Source: Candidatus Nomurabacteria bacterium RIFCSPHIGHO2_01_FULL_40_20 (GTDB taxonomy: Bacteria > Patescibacteriota > Minisyncoccia > Phycocordibacterales > UBA9973). From it: a DNA stretch of 37,446 bases. Under the pieces are notes generated by a model. The model made no database searches. It had not been told where the DNA came from and saw only the letters and a program-made list of their open reading frames with translations. The stretch covers positions 1-37,446 of the forward strand of contig MFTO01000006.1 in NCBI GenBank assembly GCA_001786835.1, read 5' to 3'. A program made the translations under genes and the position numbers. Shown in pieces: positions 15,467-24,044 of this stretch. Every line of letters starts with the position of its first letter. The stretch's first letter is position 1.

Positions 15467-16852
15467 ATGCCAAATGAAGATTCACTAGAAAGAGCAAAAA
15501 AATTAGTCGAAGAAAGAAAAGCAAAAAGACTTTCACTGGAGGAAATAGCGAAAGAAGAAAAGGAAGATAAGGTGAAACAATTACATGCTCAGTATTCTCA
15601 GCTGACACAACAACTTGGACAAATACGCATGGAGTTGAGGGGAATACCCAGAGAAATAGACATTGCTAGCGGAAAAATAAGTAATCTAAAGCATGGTCAA
15701 TCTGGGTCAGTAGAAATTTTAAAAAATGAACCCGATACGGGATACCTTTTTAAAAAAGATACGGGCAAAGATAAAAAAGATACTAAAAAACTGCACCAAG
15801 AAAGACAAGAAGTGTTTGATGTTGTTTTTCAAGAAAGCCAAAAAGAAAAGAGGGTGCTAAAGAAAGAAAAAAGAGAAGTTGAGATAAAGGGAGTTGAGCT
15901 AGAAAAAAAAGAAAAAGAAATTTTAGAGAAAATAAAGCAAATACTCGCTTCGGAAATGGGTGGTGAGCTCAATAATCTAATACTAAAGAATAATGAAAAT
16001 CTGGAAAATGAAAATAGAAATTCATCAGAGCGAAAAGAAATTACTGGTTTATACTGGGAGAGTGTAGCTATAAAAAAATTAAATGCTTACGTTGGTTCTG
16101 TAAAAGAGAAAATAGAAGAACTTGAATCACAATTAAGAATAGCTTCAACTGAATTATTGACCAACTTATCTGAAGTATTCAAAAACAAACTGAACTCCCC
16201 AGAATATAAAGAACTCGCTGAAAAAGAAGTTTTTGAAATAGAGACTATAGAGAAAATGCTTCCTAAAAAATACGAGGACTTGCGAGTCAGTGTATATAGT
16301 TATGATTCTGATAGCCTTTCCTTGCCAAAAATTGACGAGATTCTAGAGGAAGTTTCCAAGTTGCGAAGAAAATTTTCAGAGGAAGAACACAAGGTTGGAA
16401 GAGAGGCTTGGGAGAAACAGGGAAAATGGTTCAGTGGAGTGTCAAAACTAGAAAAAATAATAAAGAAAGCAAATGATAGAAGGAAAATTATGGATAGCCT
16501 TCATCAAGAAATATCTAAGGTTCAAAGAGAGTTTAGCTATAAAAAATTAGACAACTCTATCTTTAAAAACTCCCGAAGCAATAGCAATACCTTGGGAAAC
16601 CAATTAACCTCCCTTTTATCAAGTATTAGATATGACGTTGGATTCTCTGGCTCTGAATTAGGAAGAGTGGAACCACAAATCCCCCAGTTTAAAAAGGAAT
16701 TCTTGCTAACTGATTTATCTAATTTAAAAGACGGAATAGAACTAACAACAGAACAAAAAATAGCAATCGAAAAATACGAGGAATTTGAAAAAAAACTACA
16801 ACAAAGTAGATATGAAGCAGAAGTACTCAGGCAAATAAAGGGTAATCGCTAG
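15467..16852 (+). CDS. Coiled-coil protein of unknown function
   Basis: This is 461 residues from ATG 15467. The sequence is dominated by Lys, Glu and Leu in heptad-like runs, especially about 5-70, 105-165, 205-250 and 290-365, so long coiled coils are expected. No membrane segment or signal peptide is seen and no enzymatic motif was recognised. The open frame reaches back to 15332, but the extra 45 residues are unlike the rest and a -10-like TATATA at 15426-15431 would sit about 36 nt before 15467. It has a strong AT bias (A-rich codons). Confidence 0.65.
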   Translation: MPNEDSLERAKKLVEERKAKRLSLEEIAKEEKEDKVKQLHAQYSQLTQQLGQIRMELRGIPREIDIASGKISNLKHGQSGSVEILKNEPDTGYLFKKDTGKDKKDTKKLHQERQEVFDVVFQESQKEKRVLKKEKREVEIKGVELEKKEKEILEKIKQILASEMGGELNNLILKNNENLENENRNSSERKEITGLYWESVAIKKLNAYVGSVKEKIEELESQLRIASTELLTNLSEVFKNKLNSPEYKELAEKEVFEIETIEKMLPKKYEDLRVSVYSYDSDSLSLPKIDEILEEVSKLRRKFSEEEHKVGREAWEKQGKWFSGVSKLEKIIKKANDRRKIMDSLHQEISKVQREFSYKKLDNSIFKNSRSNSNTLGNQLTSLLSSIRYDVGFSGSELGRVEPQIPQFKKEFLLTDLSNLKDGIELTTEQKIAIEKYEEFEKKLQQSRYEAEVLRQIKGNR

Positions 16853-16906
16853 CTAAAATTTATTATTTGCAATTTTTTGGGAAATATGCGAGAATGAACC
16901 CTATGA

Positions 16907-17011
16907 ATCCCGTTAGAAGTTATACTAAATGGGATAAATTTATAAAATATAAAAAAAGTTACCTAAAATCATTTATTCGTAAGTGTAATGTGGGTTAACT
17001 TCTAACGGGAT
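16907..17011. repeat. 16-bp inverted repeat ending on the secG start codon
   Basis: ATCCCGTTAGAAGTTA (16907-16922) and its exact complement TAACTTCTAACGGGAT (16996-17011) frame a 73-nt AT-rich core. The right arm includes the first two bases of the secG ATG (17010-17012). The flanks show only a GA dinucleotide on both sides (16905-16906 and 17012-17013). It fits a MITE-like element or a long-range stem that would hide the secG start. 16853-17009 contains no gene. Confidence 0.7.
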
Positions 17012-17249
17012 GAATTTAGTAGGAATTCTGCCCTATGTGCAGATTATGCTTTCGGTAATATTGGTTCTCTCTATCTTACTCCAGCAATCAGGCGCCGGTC
17101 TCGGAGGCGCGCTCGGGGGTGGAGATGGGGGGTCATTTCACAGCACCAGGAGAGGTTTTGAGAAATTTCTTTTTTATTTGTCTATCGTGTGCGGAATTCT
17201 TTTTGCTCTAACAGCCTTCCTTGCTATAATATTAAGCAAGCAAATTTAA
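17010..17249 (+). CDS. secG: Preprotein translocase subunit SecG
   Basis: This 79-residue SecG, a partner of SecYE in the Sec channel, has two membrane helices (about 6-25 and 53-75), with LLQQSGAGLGGALGGG between them and the RRGFEKFLF motif before the second helix. Length and motifs are typical. Its ATG forms part of the right arm of the 16-bp inverted repeat, which may affect initiation. CGGG just before the ATG is the only purine stretch there, so no normal ribosome site is visible. Confidence 0.95.
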   Translation: MNLVGILPYVQIMLSVILVLSILLQQSGAGLGGALGGGDGGSFHSTRRGFEKFLFYLSIVCGILFALTAFLAIILSKQI

Positions 17250-17292
17250 AGAAGGCGCCGTCCCCTGCTAAATTTTTATTTGATTTTCATTT

Positions 17293-19041
17293 ATGGATAA
17301 AGACACTCCCCCACGCAATTTCATATTGCCGACAAAACAAGAACTAAAAAAAATCATCTGGTCTTTCTCAAAAAAAGAATGGCTCGTTTTTGGGGGTCTG
17401 CTTTTGATTCTTTTTATAAGCACTTTGGGAATTTTACAAACCATCAACAAATCTTTTATGGAGAGCGTGCCACTTCGTGGCGGATCTATTAGAGAAGGAG
17501 TCCTAGGCTCTCCGCGTTTTACCAATCCCGTGCTCGCCTTGACCGATCCAGACAAAGACATGGTCGCTCTGGTTTATAATGGACTAGTGCGCAAGAGCCC
17601 AGACGGAGAAATCATTCCTGACCTAGCAGAGAGTATTGATATGTCGCCTGACGGACTGACATATACTTTCGTTTTAAAAGAAAATTTGCGTTTCCATGAC
17701 GGAGAACCTTTAACAACGGACGATGTAATCTTCACTATCACCCAAGTGCAAGACCCGATTATCAAAAGTCCACGCAAAGGCAACTGGGACGGAGTAAGTG
17801 TAGAGAAAATTGATGACAAGACAGTGAAGTTCATCCTAAGGAAACCCTATGCCACATTTCTGGAAAATGCAACTTTGGGGATAATGCCTCTGCACATTTG
17901 GACAGACTCTCCCATTGAATTGAACGAAGCAAACAAAACCCCAATAGGTAGCGGTCCGTATAAAGTAGTGAAGGTAAATCAACAATCTTCCGGTGCCATA
18001 GAATCCTACGAACTGTCTACTTTTTCGGATTTCAGTTTGGGTCAACCTTATATCAAAAAAATTACACTGAGATTTTATCAAAATGAAGAAACTCTAGTGA
18101 ACGCGCTTGAGACTGGCAGTGTAGACCAAGCAAGTTCTATCTCACCTAGGAGCGCACAAGAACTACAGAAGAAAGACTATCGCATAACCTCTGCCGTGCT
18201 TCCCAGAATTTTCGGTCTTTTCTTTAACCAAAGCCAAAATCAAATTTTTACAAACAAGGTAGTGGTGAAAGCAATAAATCAAGGTATAGATAAAAACAAA
18301 ATCAGCCGAGAAGTGCTCGGAGGATATGCAATACCCATTGAGGACCCAATACCACCCACAGTGACAGAATACGAAAAACAGAGAAAAACAAGCGCCCCGC
18401 GTGAAGAAATCTTAAAAGGAATCAGAGAATCCCTGGAGGAGGGCGGTTGGAAATTGGGGGGAAGCGGATATTTGGAAAAAACCACCACCGATAGCAATAA
18501 GAAAAAAACAACTACCGTGCTCCAATTTTCAATTTCTACCGGAAATGCGGAAGAGTTGGTAAAATCAGCGGAACTGATAAAAGAAGATTTAACGGAACTG
18601 GGTATGAAGGTTGATGTCAAAACTTTTGAAGTAGGCAACTTGAACCAATCCGTAATCCGCCCGCGCGAATATGACGCGCTCTTTTTCGGACAGATAATCA
18701 ATAATGAATCCGACCTTTACGCTTTTTGGCACTCTTCGCAGAGAAAGGACCCGGGGCTCAACGTGGCGATGTATACCAACGCCAAAGTGGATAAAATCCT
18801 AGAAGATGCGTTTGTGACCACAGATAAAGAAGAAAGAATAAAAAAATACATTTCTTTTGAAGAAGAAATCAGAAAAGATTTACCAGCAGTTTTCTTATAT
18901 AGTCCAAGCTTGATTTACGTTATAAAAAAAGATTTAGAAGGACTAACCTTACAAAATATTATTTCACCTTCGGATAGATTTAATAATGTTCATTTATGGT
19001 ACACTAAGACGGACAATGTTTGGAAAATTTTTTCTAAATAG
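17293..19041 (+). CDS. ABC transporter substrate-binding protein, oligopeptide (SBP_bac_5) type
   Basis: This 582-residue protein has a membrane anchor at about 32-51 instead of a lipobox, then the family 5 solute-binding fold. Motifs include LVYNGLVRKSPDGEIIPDLAES, FVLKENLRFHDGEPLTTDDVIFT, PIGSGPYKVVK and the FNQSQNQIFTNKVVVKAIN region. The family binds oligopeptides, nickel or similar ligands outside the cell. No permease or ATPase gene of the DppBCDF type is near, so it is an orphan in this window. It lies 43 nt after secG and 29 nt before rnj on the same strand. Confidence 0.9.
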   Translation: MDKDTPPRNFILPTKQELKKIIWSFSKKEWLVFGGLLLILFISTLGILQTINKSFMESVPLRGGSIREGVLGSPRFTNPVLALTDPDKDMVALVYNGLVRKSPDGEIIPDLAESIDMSPDGLTYTFVLKENLRFHDGEPLTTDDVIFTITQVQDPIIKSPRKGNWDGVSVEKIDDKTVKFILRKPYATFLENATLGIMPLHIWTDSPIELNEANKTPIGSGPYKVVKVNQQSSGAIESYELSTFSDFSLGQPYIKKITLRFYQNEETLVNALETGSVDQASSISPRSAQELQKKDYRITSAVLPRIFGLFFNQSQNQIFTNKVVVKAINQGIDKNKISREVLGGYAIPIEDPIPPTVTEYEKQRKTSAPREEILKGIRESLEEGGWKLGGSGYLEKTTTDSNKKKTTTVLQFSISTGNAEELVKSAELIKEDLTELGMKVDVKTFEVGNLNQSVIRPREYDALFFGQIINNESDLYAFWHSSQRKDPGLNVAMYTNAKVDKILEDAFVTTDKEERIKKYISFEEEIRKDLPAVFLYSPSLIYVIKKDLEGLTLQNIISPSDRFNNVHLWYTKTDNVWKIFSK

Positions 19042-19070
19042 AACTATTTTATAAACAATGAAAAATTAAA

Positions 19071-21056
19071 ATGACTAAAAAAAACAGAATGCCTTTCAGC
19101 GCATTCAGTATTGAAAAACAAAAAGAACCTGCCCGCAATGCTTCGCATAGCAATGCAGGCGGGGAAAATAAAAAAGAGACGGCTGTACATAAGGGTGGAG
19201 AGATGAAAGAAGGGCGAAATCAAGAAAGAAGCGGAGAAAGAAAAAGAACCAAAGGTTCAACTTACCAATATTCAAAATTTGGAAAAGGTTCGTCTCCTCG
19301 TGGTGGCAAGGGCTCGTTTGGCGCGAGAGACGGTTATAAAAATCAAAACGGTAGCGAAAAAATACCTCCCCCAGAGCAAGGGGTGATTCGTATTATTCCG
19401 CTCGGTGGAGTAGAGGAAATCGGCAAAAATATGACTGCGATAGAGATGGGCGACGACATTATCGTAGTCGACGCTGGGATGCATTTTTCCAACGAAGAAA
19501 CACCGGGCATAGACTATGTCATACCTAATACCACTTATCTCGAAGAGCGAAAAGATAAAATCCGCGCGCTCTTTGTCACCCACGGACACCTAGACCATAT
19601 CGGGGGTGTGCCTTTGGTGCTTTCTCGTATCGGCAATCCGCCGGTTTATTCTCGGAATCTCTCTATGCTTCTCATGCGCAAGCGCATGGCAGAATTCCCC
19701 CATCTTCCTAAAATGAAAGAGACAATTGTGGAGCGAGATAGCGTCATCACTTGTGGAAAAATGAGGATAAAGTTTTTCGGCGTTACTCACACTATTCCCG
19801 ACTCGATGGGTATAATCATCGAGACTCCACACGGGTGGATCGTAACGCCGGGCGATTACAAACTCGACCAAATCGATGGTGTTGTGACGCCCGAAGAAGA
19901 AAAGGAATATTCTATTTTTGACAAAGCAAAAGTTTTACTTCTTATGACCGACTCTACCAACATCGAAAATGAAGGATTCTCTTTACCTGAAATAAAAGTG
20001 CATCAAGGACTTGAAAATTTAATCAAGAAAACACCCGGACGACTCATCATCGCGGCCTTCGCGTCCCACATCACTCGGCTCGCCCACGTGGTAAGAATCG
20101 CCGAAGCTTTAGGTAAAAAGGTGGCGCTCGATGGGAGAAGTATGAAAACAAATATTGAAGTGGCTATTGAGGCAAATTTCTTCAAACCTAAAAAAGGAAC
20201 TCTGATACCGATAGAAGAAGCCGATAAATATCCGCCAAACAAAATAGTAATACTTATGACCGGCGCTCAAGGAGAAGAATTCGCGGCTTTAAATCGCGCC
20301 GCAAACAGATCACACGCAAAGTTTACTCTCCACAAAGGCGACACAATCATACTCTCGGCCTCGATTGTGCCGGGCAACGAACGCGCCGTTGAGAAAATGA
20401 AAGACGGGCTGGCTCGCCAAGGTGTGCGCATCATCAGCTATCGAACAGCCGGCGAGGACTATGTGCATGCGACCGGGCACGGTAACAAAGAAGATGTCAG
20501 ATGGCTTCACCGAAAAACACATCCGAAATTCTTCATTCCGATTCACGGCAATCATTATCGTTTGGTACTGCACAAAGAGCTCGCTATGGAACTCGGCATG
20601 GCAGAAGACCATATCGTAGTGCCAGATAATGGCTCAATAATTGAAATATCACCTGATGGAGAAAAAATTATTAAAAGAAAAGAACGCGCGGCGGCAGGAC
20701 TCATGATGGTAGACGGCATATCGGTGGGTGACGCTCAAGACGTGGTCATACGCGACCGCCAAATGCTCTCCCAAGACGGAATGTTTGTGATTATTGCAGT
20801 AATGGATCAACGAACCGGAAAACTAAAAAAATCTCCGGACCTCATATCGCGAGGATTCGTGTATCTTAAAGAAAACCAAGAACTCCTGCGTCAAGTGCGA
20901 ATCATTATCCGGAAATCGGTAGAAGAAAGAGAGAGAGTAGGGGGTTCTGTTGACCTTGACCTTATCAAAGCTGATCTAGGAGAGAGTGTATCAAAATTCT
21001 TGTATCAGAAAACTTCCAAACGCCCACTTGTAATACCCGTGATACTCTCGGTCTAG
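19071..21056 (+). CDS. rnj: Ribonuclease J
   Basis: RNase J of the beta-CASP metallo-beta-lactamase family, 661 residues, is involved in mRNA decay and rRNA maturation. The catalytic domain starts near residue 105 (VIRIIPLGGVEEIGKN). HGHLDH (171-176) is the zinc motif, and later come the beta-CASP motifs (AAFASHITRL, LMTGAQGEE) and a HATGHGNKED...HGNHYR region. The first 104 residues are a disordered Lys/Gly/Arg-rich tail, longer than in well-known RNase J proteins. It contains 12 residues encoded by a palindromic repeat (see 19128-19163). Confidence 0.94.
   Translation: MTKKNRMPFSAFSIEKQKEPARNASHSNAGGENKKETAVHKGGEMKEGRNQERSGERKRTKGSTYQYSKFGKGSSPRGGKGSFGARDGYKNQNGSEKIPPPEQGVIRIIPLGGVEEIGKNMTAIEMGDDIIVVDAGMHFSNEETPGIDYVIPNTTYLEERKDKIRALFVTHGHLDHIGGVPLVLSRIGNPPVYSRNLSMLLMRKRMAEFPHLPKMKETIVERDSVITCGKMRIKFFGVTHTIPDSMGIIIETPHGWIVTPGDYKLDQIDGVVTPEEEKEYSIFDKAKVLLLMTDSTNIENEGFSLPEIKVHQGLENLIKKTPGRLIIAAFASHITRLAHVVRIAEALGKKVALDGRSMKTNIEVAIEANFFKPKKGTLIPIEEADKYPPNKIVILMTGAQGEEFAALNRAANRSHAKFTLHKGDTIILSASIVPGNERAVEKMKDGLARQGVRIISYRTAGEDYVHATGHGNKEDVRWLHRKTHPKFFIPIHGNHYRLVLHKELAMELGMAEDHIVVPDNGSIIEISPDGEKIIKRKERAAAGLMMVDGISVGDAQDVVIRDRQMLSQDGMFVIIAVMDQRTGKLKKSPDLISRGFVYLKENQELLRQVRIIIRKSVEERERVGGSVDLDLIKADLGESVSKFLYQKTSKRPLVIPVILSV
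19128..19163. repeat. Palindromic repeat element inside the rnj reading frame
   Basis: CCTGCCCGCAATGC (19128-19141), loop TTCGCATA, then GCAATGCAGGCGGG (19150-19163) pair at 12 of 14 positions, counting one G-T pair. In frame it encodes PARNASHSNAGG in the disordered tail of RNase J. Local GC content is far above that of the surroundings. It resembles palindromic elements that insert in-frame into proteins, like those in Rickettsia; its copy number in this genome is not known from the window. Confidence 0.65.
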
Positions 21057-21074
21057 TTTGTTATAATCTGTATT

Positions 21075-22223
21075 GTGAAAAATAAGCGAAAAATCATCTA
21101 CTTGGCCGGATTTCTTTTCTCTATCCCGGTAGCGCTCACTTCTTATATCAACTCGAGCTTGCTGGAACAATTTATAAACCCGCTTTTTGTAAGTGCGATA
21201 TACATCATCTCTTCCCTCCTAACTATTTTTGGGCTTTTCAAGATGCCCAAGATACTCACCCGACATGGAAATAAATTCACTATTATTCTTTTTTCTTTTA
21301 TCTCCGCTTTGTCTTTTGTATTGATGGCGCTCGGGGGAAAATCCTATATCGTCGTGTCTATGTTTGTGGTAAATTTTATCGCAAATAACTTTATTTTTGC
21401 TTCGCTCGATATTTTTTTGGAAGACCTCACCGGAAAATCAAGAGTCGGAAGATTGCGAGGACTCTATCTCACGATTATCAATTCAGCTTGGGTTATTGCT
21501 CAGCTTATTTCTGGGTCCATCATCGCAAAAAGTTCTTTTTCAGGAATTTATCTTCTCTCAGCGCTATTTACCTTACTTGTCCCCTTGGTGATATGGCTGG
21601 CTCTGAAAAATTTTCAGGATCCAGAATATAAAAAAGTCTCTGTCTGGAAAACGGTGAAGTTTTTCGTTAAAAACAAAAATATTTCAAAAATATATTTTCT
21701 CAACCTGATTCTGAATTTCTTTTTTGCCTGGATGGTGATTTACACTCCGATATATCTCCACGATTACATCGGACTCCCTTGGGATAAAATTGGAATCATC
21801 TTCACTATTATGCTTCTGCCTTTTGTGCTCCTTCAATTCTCTTTTGGTAAAATGTCGGACAGAGTGGGAGAAAGAAAGCTTCTTCGCTTCGGATTTTTAA
21901 CCAGCGCAATTTTTACTTTTCTGATTCCTTTTATAACCGAGCCAAAAATTTTTCTCTTCGCTTTAGTTTTATTTATGACTCGCGTGGGCGCCGCGACTAT
22001 CGAAGTGATGTGCGATAGCTACTTTTTCAAAGTGGTTGATGAAGAAGATGTGGAAGCAATCAGTTTTTTCCGAAATACCCGTCCAGTCTCTTATATCATC
22101 GCGCCTTTAGTCGCCATCGTGGTGCTTGCCTTGGTCCCATCTTTTAAATTTATATTTCCGGCTCTCTCGGTAATTCTCCTTTTTGGATTTTTTATAGCCG
22201 GCAGAATCAAAGATGTAAAATAA
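21075..22223 (+). CDS. MFS transporter
   Basis: This 382-residue protein has about 12 hydrophobic segments and the major facilitator layout. A positively charged loop (GKSRVGRLRGLYLT, about 120-133) lies between helices 4 and 5, and FGKMSDRVGERKLLRFG (about 259-275) lies between helices 8 and 9, close to the MFS signature D-R-x-G-R/E-R. The substrate cannot be told. The start is GTG 21075: TGtTATAAT (TATAAT at 21062-21067) ends 8 nt before it, so this mRNA is probably leaderless. It converges on htrA with 1 nt between the stop codons. Confidence 0.88.
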   Translation: MKNKRKIIYLAGFLFSIPVALTSYINSSLLEQFINPLFVSAIYIISSLLTIFGLFKMPKILTRHGNKFTIILFSFISALSFVLMALGGKSYIVVSMFVVNFIANNFIFASLDIFLEDLTGKSRVGRLRGLYLTIINSAWVIAQLISGSIIAKSSFSGIYLLSALFTLLVPLVIWLALKNFQDPEYKKVSVWKTVKFFVKNKNISKIYFLNLILNFFFAWMVIYTPIYLHDYIGLPWDKIGIIFTIMLLPFVLLQFSFGKMSDRVGERKLLRFGFLTSAIFTFLIPFITEPKIFLFALVLFMTRVGAATIEVMCDSYFFKVVDEEDVEAISFFRNTRPVSYIIAPLVAIVVLALVPSFKFIFPALSVILLFGFFIAGRIKDVK

Positions 22224-22224
22224 A

Positions 22225-23490
22225 TTATTCTTTAGCAATTTCAAGCGTCACGGAAACTGTTTTCTTTTCGCCTTTGTGGAGAATTTTTAGAGTAATGGTG
22301 TCGCCAATATTTTTCTGCCGAATGAGTGATGCCAAGCTGACTTTTTCGTCCAGTTTTACTCCATCAATTTCCAAAATTATATCGTTCTCCACCAACCCTG
22401 CTTTATCTGCCGGAGAACCTGGAATAACCGCAAGTTCATCCTGATCTGCGCCTCCCTTTATCAACACGCCATATTCCACTTCCAGGTTATTTTTCTCTGC
22501 CACACTAGGGGTAATAGTCATATAGCGAACGCCCAATTGGGGCCGAACGATTTTGCCTGTTGCTTGGACTGATTCCACGGCGCCCTTTACACTGTTGATC
22601 GGCAAAGCAAAACCGATACTCTGCGAACCTTGCGCCACGGCAACGTTTACCCCTATTACTCGCCCCGATAGATCCAAGAGCGGACCGCCGGAGTTTCCGG
22701 GATTTATCGCCGCGTCGGTTTGAATTACATGGTCCAGAAGTTCGCTATTACCACTAAAATCCCCCGCTACGATTGAGCGCGCCAAACCCGAGACTACGCC
22801 TACGGAGACGGTATTACGAAATTCGCCCAAGGCGTTGCCTATCGCAATCACACTCTGACCGATTTCTAATTTTTCAGAATCTCCAAAATTAAGATACGGA
22901 AAATCTTGTCCTTCAATTTTTATGATAGCGATGTCTAGTATCGGGTCGAGCGCAATTACTTTCGCTTCGTGCTTTTCTCCGTCATTGGTAAAAACAGTAT
23001 AAGAAACTTCTTTTTTGTCAACTACATGCTTGTTGGTAACAATGAGTCCATCACTAGAGACAAAAAATCCACTTCCTCCGCCTACTTCACGCTCTTCGGT
23101 TCCATCTTGTTTGTATTGTGGAATGTTAAAGAAAGAATTCGGGAAAAAATCTCCAAATGGATTAGAGCGACTATCAGGGTCAACAATATATTTCGGAACT
23201 TCTTTGGATAAAATTATAGACACCACCGCCGGATTTGTTTTTTTGACTGTATCAACTACAAAAGACTCTTGGGTGAAAAAATTTTCTTCTCCTCTACCAC
23301 CGGCGACATTTTTTATTTCTTGCGCATCTTTCAAATATTCTCCGGCAAAATATTTGAATATCTCCACTCGAAAACTAAAAAGTACCAGTGCAAGAATCAC
23401 TAGTAAAAAAATAAAGACAATTAAACTAGCAAAAAATCCTGCCAAGAAATCCTTTTTAGAAAATAATTTTGTTATATTATTGTTCTCCAT
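22225..23490 (-). CDS. HtrA/DegP-like serine protease with PDZ domain
   Basis: This 421-residue trypsin-like S1C protease has a membrane anchor (about 18-40), a linker, a protease domain (about 80-300) and one PDZ domain (about 310-415). The catalytic triad is visible: H155 in VTNKHVVD, D186 in LDPILDIAIIKI and S267 in NPGNSGGPLLD. The role is degradation or chaperoning of misfolded proteins outside the membrane. TATAAT (minus, 23502-23497) ends 7 nt before the ATG, predicting a leaderless mRNA. It is of the DegS/HtrA type by its single PDZ domain. Confidence 0.94.
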   Translation of the reverse strand: MENNNITKLFSKKDFLAGFFASLIVFIFLLVILALVLFSFRVEIFKYFAGEYLKDAQEIKNVAGGRGEENFFTQESFVVDTVKKTNPAVVSIILSKEVPKYIVDPDSRSNPFGDFFPNSFFNIPQYKQDGTEEREVGGGSGFFVSSDGLIVTNKHVVDKKEVSYTVFTNDGEKHEAKVIALDPILDIAIIKIEGQDFPYLNFGDSEKLEIGQSVIAIGNALGEFRNTVSVGVVSGLARSIVAGDFSGNSELLDHVIQTDAAINPGNSGGPLLDLSGRVIGVNVAVAQGSQSIGFALPINSVKGAVESVQATGKIVRPQLGVRYMTITPSVAEKNNLEVEYGVLIKGGADQDELAVIPGSPADKAGLVENDIILEIDGVKLDEKVSLASLIRQKNIGDTITLKILHKGEKKTVSVTLEIAKE

Positions 23491-23530
23491 AATCTAATTA
23501 TAAAAAAATTAATAACTAATATAATTAAAA

Positions 23531-23974
23531 TTATATTCTTAAACGTTTTTTTAGCAAGTGGTTTTTGTAAACATGGTTTTTGTAAGGTTTTAAGCGGATA
23601 ATTTTTACTTTTAATCCTTTTTTTGCTAAATCTTTTTTCAAGTTCTTCACATACGCTCTCTGGTCATAGCCGAGCGCGATAATTTGCGGAGCTTCGCGCA
23701 AAATATGCAGGATGTGATTCTTTATTCCTGACAAAACAACTTTATCTACAAGATTGCATCCTAGAACTAATGCAAATCTTTCTTTTTCTTTCAACTTAGG
23801 AAATTTATTTTTAATTTTTTTTACATTTTTGTCGCGAGCAATAGATACAGTCAAAAAGGATTCTGTGGATAACGATTTTGCCTGTTTGAAAAAATCGAGG
23901 TGCCCGGAATGCAGTCCATCAAAAGTGCCAAAAACCATTATTTTTACTATGTTTTTTATTTTTCTATTTGACAT
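23531..23974 (-). CDS. Cytidylyltransferase-like nucleotidyltransferase
   Basis: This 147-residue protein has MVFGTFDGLHSGHLDFFKQAK (13-33) with the HxGH motif H22-S-G-H25 of the nucleotidyltransferase superfamily. KEKERFALVLGCNLVDKVVLS and IIALGYDQRAYV follow, in the pattern of glycerol-3-phosphate cytidylyltransferase and archaeal-type FAD synthase. The reaction is NMP or CMP transfer; the actual substrate is uncertain. The C-terminal 35 residues are Lys/Arg-rich. TGtTATAAT (minus, 23990-23982) ends 8 nt before the ATG. It is divergent from nrdA. Confidence 0.85.
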   Translation of the reverse strand: MSNRKIKNIVKIMVFGTFDGLHSGHLDFFKQAKSLSTESFLTVSIARDKNVKKIKNKFPKLKEKERFALVLGCNLVDKVVLSGIKNHILHILREAPQIIALGYDQRAYVKNLKKDLAKKGLKVKIIRLKPYKNHVYKNHLLKKRLRI

Positions 23975-24006
23975 TGCTCCAATTATAACACGCTGTTCGC
24001 TAAAAC

Positions 24007-24035
24007 TTGCCGTATAATTTTCAAGTGGCTATAAT
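24007..24035 (+). promoter_or_regulatory. nrdA promoter
   Basis: TTGCCG (24007-24012), a 17-nt spacer, then TATAAT (24030-24035), 10 nt before ATG 24045. The predicted leader is about 3 nt. No NrdR-box pair is seen in the 70 nt between the divergent genes. Confidence 0.7.
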
Positions 24036-24044
24036 AGATAAACT

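Noticed and set aside
23015-23497. Plus-strand open frame of 160 codons opposite htrA
   Set aside because: It mirrors the htrA coding region and has no motif or start signal.
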